Below, piece after piece: positions 31,953 through 48,573 of a stretch of DNA of 64,000 nt (positions are counted from its first letter, which is position 1; every line of letters begins with the position of its first letter). The DNA is from Pardosa pseudoannulata (Eukaryota; Arthropoda; Arachnida; Araneae; Lycosidae): the NCBI GenBank assembly GCA_032207245.1, contig CM063503.1, positions 109,218,002 to 109,282,001 on the forward strand, written 5' to 3'. A program made the translations under genes and the position numbers. The notes under the pieces are model-generated. The model was not told the origin of the DNA, did no database searches, and worked only from the letters and a program-made list of their open reading frames with translations.

Positions 31953-32320
31953 TGTATTACGGCTCGCTCTGACTTCAGTCGAACGTGGTCTTTGCTATCT
32001 GGGGGGGGGGGGGGCATGCCTCCATTCTCTCCTCCCTAACCTCTCCTCGAGAAAAGACAGAGAGGGGTGTGGGGTTTTTTCGAGTGACGTCACGAGGGCC
32101 ATCTTGGTGTGGGGGAAGACGCTGAGAGTTGTCCGGCGGGCGAGGATGAATGATCCTTGCCGAGAATGTAAATGATGTAAATATTTGTATATACCAGAAT
32201 AAATTCTCCTTTCATCTCCACCTGGCTTGTGTTCGATGTGTCATCCTCATGAGGCCTATGAAGAACCCTGCTCGACCATAACGCTACCAAAATTACCTAT
32301 TTTAGAGCTGTGACGTTACA
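31953..32320 (+). mobile_element. LTR-like segment (possible solo LTR)
   Basis: A 368-bp block begins TGTATTACG and ends CGTTACA, giving the TG...CA form and short inverted ends of LTRs. It stands out for high G+C. In plus orientation it contains a G14 run (32001-32014), a CRE palindrome TGACGTCA (32085-32092), a YY1-like GCCATCTTGG (32098-32107) and AATAAA (32198-32203) followed by a GT-rich stretch, an order suggesting promoter then polyadenylation signal. No matching 5-bp target duplication and no primer-binding site follow, so the boundaries are uncertain. A fragment of an unrelated promoter or exon is an alternative. Confidence 0.4.
32085..32107 (+). promoter_or_regulatory. CRE palindrome and YY1-like site
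   Basis: TGACGTCA within GAGTGACGTCACGAG, followed 5 bp later by GCCATCTTGG, the reverse complement of a YY1-type CCAAGATGGC. Their closeness inside a G+C-rich patch suggests a former promoter. Function is inferred from motif form only. Confidence 0.4.
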
Positions 32321-32479
32321 TCTCCTTTTAGAATGATTTTTTTCTAATTAATATTTGTTTTATGTTCGAGCTTTATTAAAATGCAAATTTAGAAACACAA
32401 TATAATTTTGTTAGTTGAAGTATTATATTTTTAAAATAACATAAAATTATTCACCAAAGGTGAAAAATGAAATTCACTT

Positions 32480-32952
32480 ACCCGCATAACAACTTTTGAA
32501 ATATGTATGTTAAAAACTAAAGTTTGAAATCAAAAGGACGGTAAATGGATTTTCAACCTATAAACTTAAAATTTTAATGATTTTTGATGATTTAACTTTT
32601 AAAAATTACTTTGTTAAGCTATTTCATTTTTGAAAGCATCTTTTATCTTTCTGTAAAATAAAATATATTTGTTGTATTAATACAATTGAGAGTTCACAGA
32701 AAAATAAAGAAAATTACCCGCATAATAACTTTTGAAATATGTATGTTAAAACTAATGTTTAAAATCAGAAGGAAAGTAAACAACTTTTCAACCTTAAAAC
32801 TTAAAATTTGAATAATGTTTGACGATTCAACTTGTAAAATAATATTTTGTTAAGCTATGTAATTTTTAAAGTATTCTTTATCTTTCTGAAAAAGGAAATA
32901 TATTGCTTATATTAATACAATTACGGTTTTACAGAAAAATAAAGAAAATTAA
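32480..32952 (+). repeat. Tandem duplication, two units of about 236 bp
   Basis: Both units start ACCCGCATAA(C/T)AACTTTTGAA (32480 and 32716), continue through TATGTATGTTAAAA and TTGTTAAGCTAT, and end ACAGAAAAATAAAGAAAATT. The units differ by small indels and substitutions. Non-coding. Confidence 0.85.
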
Positions 32953-35900
32953 TTTCTATTTGATACAAAAAACAAGTTTCTAATTTACAATTTTTTAAAA
33001 AGTTTTTGATAATAAATAAATTTATACTTGTTCACTTCATGTGTATGTTTTATGTTTTTTATATAAATGTATTACATCACACGATAAAACTAAATAATTC
33101 TCATAAAATTAGGCACTTATTAGTGATCTGGCAAATATTTTAATTTTAACAAGGGCAGAAATTTTAGTTTATATTAATTCAAAATCAGGTTACTATAAGA
33201 AAACTATCCGAAAGGTAGTACGTCCCCATAGCATTTTGTTAAAATTTGTAAAGGTATTTTTATGGATGTGTAACAAACATACTTTGTAGCGAAATCTCGT
33301 TAAACTTTTGATTTTTATTTTTTCATCTGTTTTAGATTCGTGACCAACGGACAACCTACTTCTATCTTTTTCTTTAAAAACTGTAATTTATTTTAGATAA
33401 ATCAAAATTGTTTTTGTTGTAATATCGTGCTCAATGCCATGCAAAAATTTCCACTTCAAACTTTTAAATTATATGAATTACAATACTTCTTGACGATCCT
33501 TATAAGTTTAACATATACATATATCTAAAAATTATAAATAATTTTAAATGATTTATTATCCTTTTAAATAAGTATTTGAAGAGTGCATTTCAGTGTTTAC
33601 CTTTTTTCATTGTCGAAATCATGCTGTTATACACTTTATTGTATTGCTACCCCTACCTAACTTTTTTTTTTCATGGCTGGCTTACTTGCTTTCTTTTACT
33701 ATCTACCTTCATTGTTATCACCATGTGTCAAGGTAAAGATAATCTCTTTACATCTACTGAGTTAAAGAAAGAAAATTTATTCCAATATCGAAAATATGAA
33801 TTTTAACGTAAGTTACACACACTCAAACTTATATATATGAGTCTAAATAAAAGGGGCAAGAATATGCATATACCGGGGAAAATTGCATTCTTATTTATCA
33901 AAATATTATATGTAATGACAGGGATATATGTTCACCTTAAAAATAATGCATTAATGTAAAATAAAACGACTGCATTCGAAATAAATTATGCTAACCAAAC
34001 TGTGAAGCATGCTTTAATATCAAATTTTTAGCAATTCAGTGCTGAGATTCAAGATACTGGCATCAACAAAATACTATTTCTTTTGCGCAAATATAACCTC
34101 TAAAGGTTTCTCCCCACACGAGAGTAATGTCAGTAAACTTGAGTAAAACTCTTTCCTCTTTATATCGTCCTGGGCAACAGATGTATGTAAGTACATATCA
34201 TTAACAATAGCTGAAACTGCGGAAAGACTACCGTACGAAATGAAGCACATTAGAGTTTCCTTTTCTGACGATTCACGCTAGTACTAGTATGTATGTTGTT
34301 GCAAGATCTCAAGAGAATCCCTACAAGCGTCGCTTTTCTAATTGAGTGTAATTAATTCCAATTACTTTCATTTGCAAGAATCCGGCGAATTTAGAGGTTG
34401 TCTTTCGCATAAAAGATATTTTCTGTTATTGGTACGGGCATATGTATTACAGACAGTAATTAAGCGATTGATAAATAATTAACAGACCATGAAGGGAAAG
34501 ATAATAACACGCTTTTAAAAAATCACGATTTAGAAATCTAGTGATGATAAAATGTTGCTTTCAGAGAGATTGAGGTATAGTGAAAAGAGATTATTGAGTG
34601 AATAACGTTTCCCTTTTTTAAATATTGATTATCTTTATCTAGGTCATCACTAAAATCTAATCAATAATGACATAAATATCAAAATGGATTTTTGCCTGTA
34701 GCTAAAGGATTATGTTTAAGTACATACATGTAAAGAGCAATTATTTCTAATGTTAAGTTTAGATAAAATATTGTTTCATTCGAAATAAAGGTTTATTTGA
34801 AATAGATTAAAACTAGGAAAATTGTTATAATTATATCTCAAAATCGCACATTGTTACTAAAACTATTAGTACATGGAAGAGGGATTTTATTTTGTATCAC
34901 GTATACCTAAGAAAGTAGCAATCGAAATAGCATTATCTATTGTAGAAATAATTATTTTTCCCAATATGTACGAAATATTTCGCATAAACCGATGTATTCA
35001 GAACATCAGTAATAATAAACATAATTGCTCTGAAATAAAAGCAATAACATAATAATTTACATACAGTAAAACATCAATTATCTGGAATAAGTGGGATGAA
35101 ATTCGAATAATCAAATATCAGAAAAATTGGAAAGTGAAAGGAATAATAGTTATTTCTCTGAAATAAAAGTTAAATTTGACTCTAGGTTATTTAATACCAA
35201 AAAAATATAATTTTTCAGTTTTGTTTACATATCTGCTGTATTAAATATTACTCCTTCAACATCTTAATCATTTCAGATGTCTTTACTTGCTTTCTTGTAC
35301 CATAGTGTATCAAGGGCTGAAGAAATATATAAAAATAAAATTCCATTTTTTATCTAAATATTGTATGATTTTTCAGCTTGTTTATCAAACGACAAAGCAT
35401 TTCCTTTTAGAATCCGCATTTCGTTATGAAAAGGATGATAAATGACTATAATAGCTAAAAACCTAAAGCAGAAGAGCAGCAACTAAACTACATTCACAGT
35501 GGTAGATATAGTAACACCAGGACCGATAATTTTTTTTTCTGCAAATATTCAAATTTTAGATGTAAGGTCATCTTTTGCACTCGGCTGGAGTGCAAAAGAC
35601 GAGACTGAATCTGAACATTGAAGGATTTCGTGTCTGGATTTCTTATTTTTCTCTCAAAGTGATACGGGTCACTAGACTTTAATCTATTTAAGATCATCTT
35701 TACTGTTTACAGCAATCCAAGAGTGTAATTAATTCCTTTCGCCAGAAGTAAAAATCTTTAACTTTCATATTTTCGCCTATTTTTCTATGGTTCTTCTCAA
35801 ACACACCCGAACCTTTCAGCGCAGACTGAGTGACTTTTAGAGAGCATCTCCAGACCCCAAAAAAGTATCGAATTAAGATGAATATTATAAGTGCACGTCT

Positions 35901-38900
35901 GTCACTTGAAGATAACATTGTTTTTCCCTGTTAGAAAGCTAGGAGATATAATGCTGTATGGACGCCATCTGATTTCGTTCTAAGTTTCGAGATGGTAAAA
36001 TAGAATGAAGTTTAAAAATATCTTCTGCCTTGATTGGTCCTTTGATATTGGTATGAATTTTATGCAGGACTGTTACTACCGATAAATCTAGCTGAGTCTA
36101 AGCCCAAAAACTCAAACATAGGTTCTGTTTTCCCCAGATATTACATGCCTACAAAAGTTTGTGCACTTCAGCAAAATGGCTGCATTTGAAATTTATGTTT
36201 ACCATTTCGCATATACATGTATATACAGATTTTAAAGATAATTATTTATAAGAGTGTCTAATGAGCACCTACTAGCTCTTTCAAAATTTTGTGTAAACCG
36301 GCCTTTTTGTATTAAATTTGATCCTCCAACATATGGAAACGAGATAAATGGGTATTTTAAGCGATCTTCAATCACATACTCACCATTTGTCATTTTTTAT
36401 AGCTGTCTTATGCAGCGTACTTGACAGAAGAGTACTGATGGATGCTGCTACGAACTACGCTTCTACTTCTATTTCGAACGGCTTTACTCATAATGCCATT
36501 TCATAAATAAGTCAACTCAACTAATGGGATCATAAAGTTTATTTCACTGCAGAGTCAACTGAAACCCCGTACAGTGTTGTTTCATTAAGATTCAAAGCAG
36601 TTCTCTAAACTGTAGAAATAAGCGAGATAGAGTAATTTAAAAACCATGTATATTCTGCCCCCTCTTTGTCTCGAGCCTCCAGACATTCCCTAATGGACAT
36701 GCACAACCGATGTAGCAGCCAGCCATCATAGCAGCCTGCAGAATTCTAGCTTAAGGCTGGAGAGATGGGGATGAGAATGCATGTTTATTTTAGCACGCGG
36801 CTAGCTTCTGTTACTATAGTTTTCAGGCAGACATCATTACGTTTGTGTGAAACCTATGCTAGAAAGTGGGCTCTAGCATGTAGGGGATTGATGCCATCAC
36901 GAAGAGCTATATATTATGAAATTTAAGCAAAATAAGAAAGTATATAATCCAGAACCACACACCATTTAACATAACCCTTCCAGAGCTACTAGTAACGTCT
37001 ATCTGGTTTGGAACAATTTGCTGGTTTCTTACCACATACATTCTTTTAATTGACATGGAGCTTACGACTTATTAAAATTTAGGTAGAGTATGTCATTAAA
37101 GCGAATTCTTATGTTTAATATATTATAATGCATGTTTATAATCTGTTATTAGTTTCTTTTACACTCTCGATAATTGGCTGTTTTTTATTTTATTAATTTA
37201 TCTATTTATTGGTTGCTTTAGTGTTTTTAAACTTTACTGTCAGTGTATTACCCTTTAAATAATTGCAAAAATGCGTTATTTATAAATATATAAACAAAGG
37301 TAGTTAATCCCCCCTTCCCTTTCTTCATAATATGATTTCGCAATTGTCTTATTTGATATAGGCTTGGAATTTTCAAGTGAAGTTATTATGAGTAATTTGA
37401 AGAGATAGTAAAACATTATAACTTCAAAAACATTAGAGTATATATATTTTAGAGAAAAGAAAGCAATTGGTAGATAACATTTATTTTTTATAGTATTAGT
37501 TGTAGAAGTTTTAACACTATCCAATGTTTTACCTTTATATTTACTTTAATTTTTTTTAAATCTCATAGTATTGTTAAACAATAAATTGCTTACTGCAGCA
37601 AACTGAAATAATTTTAGAAAACTGTACAATATACATGACTGACTTAGATGTACTTAAATCACATTCTAAAAAAAATACTTTCCTCTACAAAAAGTTTGTC
37701 ACAGTATAAATGATTTCGTTTTCACACAAACAGACTAATAACGAATGTGCTTTTATCTCCTGGTGGTAAAATAACAACATTATTTTTTTATACTTAATTT
37801 AGCTACACGTGAATTTATTGACAAAATTCGAAGAGGAGACATGAGTTATAAATGGTGCACGCTGAGTTCCATTTAGCCAAGCATAGTGTTATTTTTGATT
37901 AATCATCATCAGTAAATAGTTTGCCTTGTTAGAAGTTACAGAAGGAAAATAAATTGTTTAGCAGCATCTCACGTTCATTTCTCGTAGACCATTTGAAACG
38001 TCCGTTAAATTAAATGTCACGTAGGTACAAATAGATAGAAATGAAACTCGAGATGAATTTTAACTCGAACTAGCTACAAAGTAATAAAGTAAAAACGTCA
38101 AAGCAAAGATTGAAGAGATAATGTTGAAACTTGAATTCAGAAAAACAGCATTTTCTATAATATATTTCTTACGCAAGCAGGTGTAAAGGAAAAATAACAT
38201 TTCTAATCAATAAACAAAGGGGATCTTAAATTAATAAATTGAAAAGAATGAATCGCAAAGAATGTTCAAAAGACGACCCAGAGAGGGAATTGGAGTTTAA
38301 AGTCAAGCACATTAAGATACTTTTAACCACTTTAAGTACTAGTTTTGATGCATCAACTGTAACATTAGCGTTAACAGTCACTAGAGATTACGTACAAGAA
38401 TTACATTTCTAATTGAAAGCAATTAATTTCATTTATTTTCATTTGCATGTTGTTATGTAACAGAAACGTGACTTGAAAGTATGGAAGTCTTAAAATTATT
38501 GCAAATATTCCGAAATTTTAAAGGTTAAATAAATTTTGTCATTCTCTCATATCATTAAGATGAAGCATTTCGCATTAGTTATCTATGCGCATTTTACATA
38601 GATAAAACATTTAAGTACATTTTAGGGAGTTATAGTAAAATATTGGAGCAATTTAATTACTAATCGGAGCTATACAATACTTATGCTTATGAGCAGAACT
38701 GATGTGTGCATAATATTTCATTGAGTAATAAATGGATTTTTAATGAGGACTTACTTTCCTGTTTCTGTTAGATAAACTTTTATTATTTTACGTAAGATGT
38801 AATGTTTATCTGTACGTGCACAAATGTAAATTACATGCAAGTATATTTTTATTTACCGGGTTGAAGATTTTTATTATTAATATTTTACAGTAATTAGTAG

Positions 38901-39164
38901 CCTTTTTCTAAATACGAAACATGCTTGCAAAGTTATTGGTCTCAACATTAATTGGAACCACTAAAAGGGCATTTTATCACCGTTCTTGTGCAACTAACTG
39001 AACGTATATTCCATGTAAGAATTTTAAGACCAGTCCCCTCCCCCCACAACAGATGGTTCTAGGAAGTCGTTTGAATAGGTTGCGTGGCATTTGTTATTAG
39101 AAATGTAAAATATCACATATCATGCCTGCATACAAACTTCACTAAAAGAACGAAGATCAAATTG
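32953..39164. other. Long featureless A+T-rich interval
   Basis: More than 6 kb without a recognisable gene or transposon. Open frames of 60-82 codons near 33.6, 35.5, 35.7 and 37.3 kb have no domains and are taken as chance. A G+C-richer patch at about 36650-36900 (CTCGAGCC..., CAGCCTGCAG) has no open frame and could be an old insertion or a conserved non-coding block. Confidence 0.5.
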
Positions 39165-39230
39165 TGATCTCATTAGTCCTCGTTTTGCAAAATTGTAGAC
39201 CGCAGCGTTTCAAACCAAATAAACCAATCC
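39165..39230 (+). mobile_element. SINE family 1, 3' end fragment
   Basis: TCTCATTAGTCCTCGTTTTGCAAAA, a GTAGACCGCAGCGTTTC block and the CAAACCAAATAAACC tail match the 3' part of the copies at 49.8 and 58.5 kb. The head and core are missing, which is normal for a copy truncated at its 5' end. Confidence 0.65.
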
Positions 39231-41211
<1,981 letters not shown>

Positions 41212-41266
41212 CTCTGAAAGAATTGCAGTCATTAAAAATATTTATTACAGTTGAAGCGTCCTATTA

Positions 41267-41305
41267 TAAATAAATAAATAAATAAATAAACACAGACATA
41301 CACAG

Positions 41306-41341
<36 letters not shown>
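41267..41341. repeat. (AAAT)n and (TA)n compound microsatellite
   Basis: Six TAAA units, a CACAGACATACACAGG spacer and about 16 TA units that abut the SINE-like segment. Confidence 0.9.
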
Positions 41342-41550
41342 CCGTCATAAGATTCACCGTGTTCGTTATAGGTGACTGGGGCACGTAAAATAGGTTCGTG
41401 GTTGCAATGCTCCAATTTCTCAATTACTTCTTCTGTTGGTGGCAATCCAAGTGTATGTGTCTTCTGCTTGGTCCCTGCTTCAAATTACGAGGACCTACTT
41501 GATCGAAGTCGTTTTTTCATCTTAATGGTGCTCATTAACCCCTTCCGGTA

Positions 41551-41613
41551 AAATGACGAGCTAGACTCGTCATTTCATTCCATACCGCACAATGACGAGC
41601 TACACTCATCATG
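41551..41613. repeat. Two tandem subterminal palindromes of the piggyBac element
   Basis: AAATGACGAG-CTAGA-CTCGTCATTT is followed about 39 bp later by ATGACGAG-CTACA-CTCATCAT, which has one mismatch. The CGAG-N5-CTCG core recurs in the sister piggyBac copies at 8647 and 60472. Such subterminal repeats can be transposase-binding sites; that role is inferred. Confidence 0.7.
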
Positions 41614-41782
41614 CGATTGAAGTTAATGTGAAATATGATAATTAATTTAGTTTAAAATTTCTAGTGTACTGAATTTGGCAACACTTTTATGACTTGTGAA
41701 AATCACAAGTCACTATTGCATATTGTTTACTTAGAATTTCATGGTACAAGTCATTGCCAAATTAATGAGTCAGAATAAAAGA

Positions 41783-41897
41783 AAACCTACTAAGAAATGC
41801 TGTGTGTGTTACAAGAATCCAATTAAAAGTGAGACTACTTGGCGGTGTAAACAATTAAGAATTCCTTTGTACTTTGTTTTGAAAAGTACCACTAGCT
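41783..41897 (+). pseudogene. piggyBac transposase C-terminal cysteine-rich domain, frameshifted
   Basis: The reading KPTKKCCVCYKNPIKSETTW followed by RCKQ matches the first half of the zinc-binding tail of piggyBac transposases (CCxxC, then a C near the middle). After RIPL the frame shifts, and the next frame reads VLCFEKYH then TAG, which supplies the usual LCF..YH ending. The expected Cys of the 'CKQC' pair has become Leu. So the tail is damaged by one frameshift and at least one lost cysteine. The rest of the transposase is absent. The 61-codon open frame at 41741-41926 covers only part of this domain. Confidence 0.75.
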
Positions 41898-42210
41898 TGA
41901 AGACTATTATCTGTATACCTTATTAATGTTTTGCTTTGATATTTTCTTAATTTTACTGTTTCTGATATTATTTAACACTATGTAAAAATGGATTTGAATT
42001 AAGAATATGTAAGAATTGTAAAATAAAACAAGTTTTTTAAATAAAAATTAAATGGTTATTTCATGCACAGTTTTTCATTATTAAATCGTACCGGAAGGGG
42101 TTAATGGTGCTCATTAAAACGAAAAGCGTACCCCTTGGTCTTAATACGAGAGCCTGAAGGCTCAATTGTGCTTGATTTGTCCAAATGGCATGAGAAACAA
42201 CAACAACAGA

Positions 42211-45200
42211 CGTCCATTCTTGTACATTTAAGATAACTATAAATTTTATAAATATAGATTAAAAGATTAAAATAAAACTTTTATAAAAAACTCTTTTACT
42301 AATCTGAATGATGGTATATGTAACAACTTTCGGAAATTTCGGTATTTGTTGCTTTATATGGGCTTAAAATTCCGGAGCCGAAATCCTTAAATACAATTTT
42401 TAAAATTTTGCAATTATTTTTACACCATTTTGGGTAGCAGCTTAAACTGTAAAAGAATTTTAAGAAATTGATAATTTTTAGTATGTGTACATTGAATTAA
42501 AATAATTGAACATTTTTATTTAGGGTTGACTTTACAGTTCAATTCCGAAAGTGGTTGATTAACTTTTGGAAATTATTTAAGCGTATTTGTTCTAACACCA
42601 AAAAGTTTAACTCATAAACATATAAAGAATTTTAGAGGTATTCTGTCAAATGATACATTTTTATTCAATATTTTAGTGGTCAGCAATTATTGATTACATG
42701 AATGTTGTTATCAACAAAATAAATCGAACTATTTTCTTATTCCAGGCTTTCAATAAGTAATGTTTCAATTACATGTCACCTACTGCGTAGAACTGAAGCT
42801 CTCTCTTCTTGCATGCAAGCAAGCAGTCTACTTCTTTCGCTGCCAAGATTGATATTCTAACAATGACTCATTAACACTTCATCAATATGTAGGGCAGCAC
42901 TGTATTCTTCTCTAACAGCAAATACTTCATTTAGCTATCGACCCTTATTCTTTTTCGAAGCATCCCGAAAAATAGAGCTTTATTTCTCCATAAAAGGGAT
43001 GCCTTATAAAAACACATATAGTGCGTGCGAATATGACATGTTGAAGCACGCTGTCCGAATTAGTATTCATTGTGTCATTGAGAAAAACTATCGATCGGGA
43101 AAAATAATGAGATGTTCGTTGTTCGATTTTCTCCTTCCCCGCCGCTTGCCGATATATTGATAGTTTGGCAAGTGCATTGATCGATTTAAGGACTTCTTTC
43201 ATACATGGACAGAAAATGCTAGAACAACCTGCTCATTTATCAGGAACTGGTAAGAAACTTTGTTCGGGGAGTACTACTTGCTTTAGTGACGGATTGTTTA
43301 CGTTGCAAACTCCGGTATTGATACAGACGGTTTGGTTTGCGTTCTATTTAACCGTATCGGATTTAACATATATTCCATTAAAAGTTGAGCCTTTTTGAGA
43401 GCGAAATTTATTATAGTGCATGAAAAATTGATATATGTTTTTAAAAGGAAATTTACATTTTTCTTATAAATTCGCAGATGGAGACTTTGATTTATTGTAT
43501 CCCATTGGTTTATCTTATTTCATCTTAAAGTAAATGAAATAAAAACTAAAGTAGCTGGTACAAAAAATATAAGACACAAACTTATTTTCACAGAAAAAAA
43601 TCGTACACAATTCAGCAATCAACTGATTATTTATTTTGTTAAAACTTTTTAGTTATTGTACTTTTAGAAACTCAAACCTTTTTTTTCCCCATTTGAAATT
43701 TTATATTGAATATATATATATATATATATATATTAGATTTGTTTCGAAAAGCGGTTTTCATAAAACAGGGTATGATTTTTCTGAAAGATTAAATTACTTC
43801 AAATTGGTGAGTGTCCATAACAGGCTAAACAGTGAAAAAAATAGAAATGTTAAAATGTTATACCAACTTAAATAATTCTGATATATACATGTAATTAATC
43901 TAAATAAAATATAATACCCAGATGTTTCTGTATAGATGGTAAAAGTACTGTTGTAAATGAAAGCAATTAATTACTTTACAATGAATTAAATAAATTTTAA
44001 ATTTGTTATGTGACACCATTTTTATGAAAAAAGTTGTCCTTCAATCAAAAAATTCTTACGCTTTATATTTTAGCTTAATATATTTTTATATTGCAGAATT
44101 TACTATTTATGACCCTATTAGACTCTGACTGAGGCCAATTAATAAATTTAATGTTTTAGAAATATATATTTAAGTTTCATTCTAAGTTAGCACCTATCAG
44201 TCATGCACGTGTAGCCATAATTGTAACTATGACTACAGCAACACTTTCTTATAATAAGAAAAGAATATGGCTTGGAGCTAGAAAAAAAGCATGGATGTTT
44301 ATTATATATCCTCCAATACTTTCCCCAAATTTATTATAATCCTTTGAATTATTGATTTTAAAAACCCAATTGGAAAGGGTTAATACTCAAATAGAAAGCA
44401 CATTAATACTCAAAAGGTTTAAAAACTTATATTACAGTAAATACTAATTAATGTTGCTGAATAACATTCCTTTAATATCTTCTCATACGAATACTAATGT
44501 AAGCAAATACTATGGACCAATAATTAGGTTTAGCTTTAGTTTAAAGCATGTGGGAATTTTTAGGGAAGGAAGTTCCTGCACCTTATCAAAATCCACGTGC
44601 TTAAAGATAACGTAATACTTCATATTTTTTCATGTCAATCAAGAGCAATTAGCGGACACAGAAAAGGGTGTGGCTTAATTATAACCAACTTAGCCGTTCC
44701 TTAACGTAATACTTAAACCATAAATGGCATCCAGGCTGTCTAAATGATCATAAAACAGGCAATATTTTTAATGCTAGAAATTGTGTAATTAAAGTTAAAT
44801 TTGCTTTCTTACACAGTTTTTCTTCTACTCTTAAATTATTTTAAACAGTGTAATATTTTGAGACAGTGTAATTTATGAAATAACCTTAAATTAGTATAAA
44901 CTTAATATTACCTTACAAGAAACTAAACTTATATGTGGTTAGGTTCATAAATATTATGAAAAATTTATTTGTTATAAATCATAAAACACAACATCATTCT
45001 TGGTTAATGTGTCATTGTATATCTTGTGTATATTATTAGAAATAGCTAAAAACAGATTGCAGTATTTTTGTGTCTTGGAACGAGTTTTTCTCTACAGCGA
45101 AGGTAATTATTAATCCTATAATCGGGAATATCTTCTATTTATAAATTTCTCATTGAGGTCAATATTTTATGATTCTGATGCTTTACTCATTAATTTAAAT

Positions 45201-45589
45201 TTTTCTGCAGATACATTGACTGAAGTCATGATACGTATATTTTATAGCTATAACAAATTTTCACTTTGCAGTACTATGTTTACATATGAACACAAATAAA
45301 TTTCTCTTCACGATGTTTTCTTTTTTATAAATAAAACCCTGTGATAATTAAAATTTTTTCGCTCTCATGAGTCCATGATAGCTTAGATTTAAGATACTCA
45401 TCAATATTTATTCGGTAGAAAAGAATCGAAGATTAAATTGTAAAATATTTTTATAGTTCTTATGTATGTGGGCCCCAAAAGTAATGAAAAAATTACAGTC
45501 TAAAATAATGGTTCATGATCTTCAAATTATGTGTTATTGGGAAGCAATACAAATCCAGAGTTGCTGTCAGTGGTTTTAGCGTTGTTCAA
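42211..45589. other. Unassigned stretch
   Basis: Nothing named. About 42770-43400 is less A+T-rich, with short open frames on both strands (77-85 codons) but no recognisable domain. A short (TA)11 lies at 43711-43733. Confidence 0.5.
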
Positions 45590-46215
45590 AATTATTTTGT
45601 GAGATGCTGCTAAGCCTCATGGTTACGTCTCTTGGGACATCATGTGCTTCTAAATGACATTCGTTTTTGCCTTATAAAAAAATATCACAGAGGACCCGTT
45701 CAAGACTATATGGTTGATGGAGAAGATTTGGTTTGGTTTGGAGCTCTGACGTCTACTGTTTTGCTCATGATAGCTAACTTAACCGGGACCTACTGTTTAA
45801 AGCCGATTCCTAATGACTACGAACACTCATTCTAACAACGGGATTCAATTTCCCGAATTCCGGTTCTCATCTACCATTTGACATCGTTTGGTGTTCATGG
45901 AGAAGAATATAAATGTATTTTTTGGGTCACTACTGACTCCGTGAAGGGCCAAGAGGTGTATTGGTGGAGGATCATGTTGCTAGCAATTTCCGGGTGGACT
46001 TAGATTACTCTTTTCTTCAACAACTTGAGAATTTGTGTTGCAAGGAAAACTGTGCATTCATATTTGAAAATTGGAAGTTGAACGTAAATTTAATAAGTTG
46101 TCGATGTTCAGAAAATTCCTCACTCATTCGATGTATTCTTCGGTATTTACAATTGATGATTGTCCTACGCACAGATCGCCTTCAATGTTTTGCCTCTTCC
46201 CAAACTTAGTGGGCC
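45590..46215 (+). pseudogene. Coding-like relic, unidentified
   Basis: I do not recognise this sequence. A stretch of markedly higher G+C has two plus-strand open frames, about 68 codons ending at 45835 (contains YHRGPVQDYMVDGEDLVWFG and a hydrophobic TSTVLLMIANLTG) and about 82 codons ending at 46209 (contains VEDHVASNFRVDLDYSF and a Cys-rich ENLCCKENC). The two lie in different frames with broken sequence between them, where another frame gives FGVHGEEYKCIFWV. The pattern suggests one ancestral coding sequence broken by indels, perhaps from a transposon or retrocopy. No start, splice sites or family signature can be defended. Confidence 0.25.
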
Positions 46216-48020
<1,805 letters not shown>

Positions 48021-48573
48021 ACAGGGTATTTCAAAAATGATTGGTATATTTGGAAAATCAATAAAAAGTAAACGAACTGTGATAGAAATACAATTGCAAT
48101 ATACTTGGGATAATACGAAATTTTCAGGCAGACAAACTTTCAAAATTAGTTACAATATTCCAAAACAGATGGCGCTGCAGTCTGGAAAAGATCTAAAGTA
48201 TGATATTATTCTGTGGGGACTCTTAAAAGACCAGGTGTACCGCCACTACCCAGAAACAATAGAATAACTGGAACAGCACATCTGTTCTGCATGTGAAGTC
48301 ATCCTGCCTTAGACTTTTACATTGGCTTCTGATAATGTCGTTCTGAGAATACGCCATATGATTTCTGCGCATAGAGGATATTTGGAAAATATCGGAGTTT
48401 AGAAGAGCAGACCACAGCGCCATCTATTGGTATATATTGTAACTAATTTTGAAAGTTTGTTTACCTGAAAATTTACTATTGTCCCAAGCATATTGCAATA
48501 AACCGTGTATTTCTATAACTGTCCATTTCGTTTTTATTGATTTTTCCAATATACCGGTCATTTTTGAAACACC

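Larger units (their letters stand above)
41539..42100 (+). mobile_element. Non-autonomous piggyBac derivative with perfect ends
   Basis: A 562-bp element with CCCCTTCCGGTA at the left and its exact complement TACCGGAAGGGG at the right, flanked by TTAA on both sides (41535-41538 and 42101-42104). Inside the left end are two palindromes, ATGACGAG-CTAGA-CTCGTCAT (41553-41573, extendable to a 10-bp stem) and a near copy at 41592-41612. The only coding remnant is the transposase cysteine-rich domain at about 41783-41897, which independently supports the piggyBac assignment. Perfect 12-bp ends suggest that it is younger than the copies at 8.6 and 60.4 kb or was maintained by a related active element. 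Confidence 0.85.
41342..42210 (+). mobile_element. SINE family 2 fragment, probably split by a piggyBac insertion
   Basis: ATTCACCGTGTTCGTTATAGG, GTAAAATAGGTTCGTGGTTGC and GTCTTCTGCTTGGTCC match the family 2 copies at 12.8, 24.5 and 53.3 kb. The sequence is interrupted at 41539-42100 by a piggyBac derivative and seems to resume after 42105 (GAGCCTGAAGGCTC, then AACAACAACAACA). The assignment of the right part rests on position only. Confidence 0.5.

Noticed and set aside
41267..41341. CRISPR-like array
   Set aside because: Repeat units are 2-4 bp microsatellites; no direct repeats with unique spacers exist anywhere in the window.
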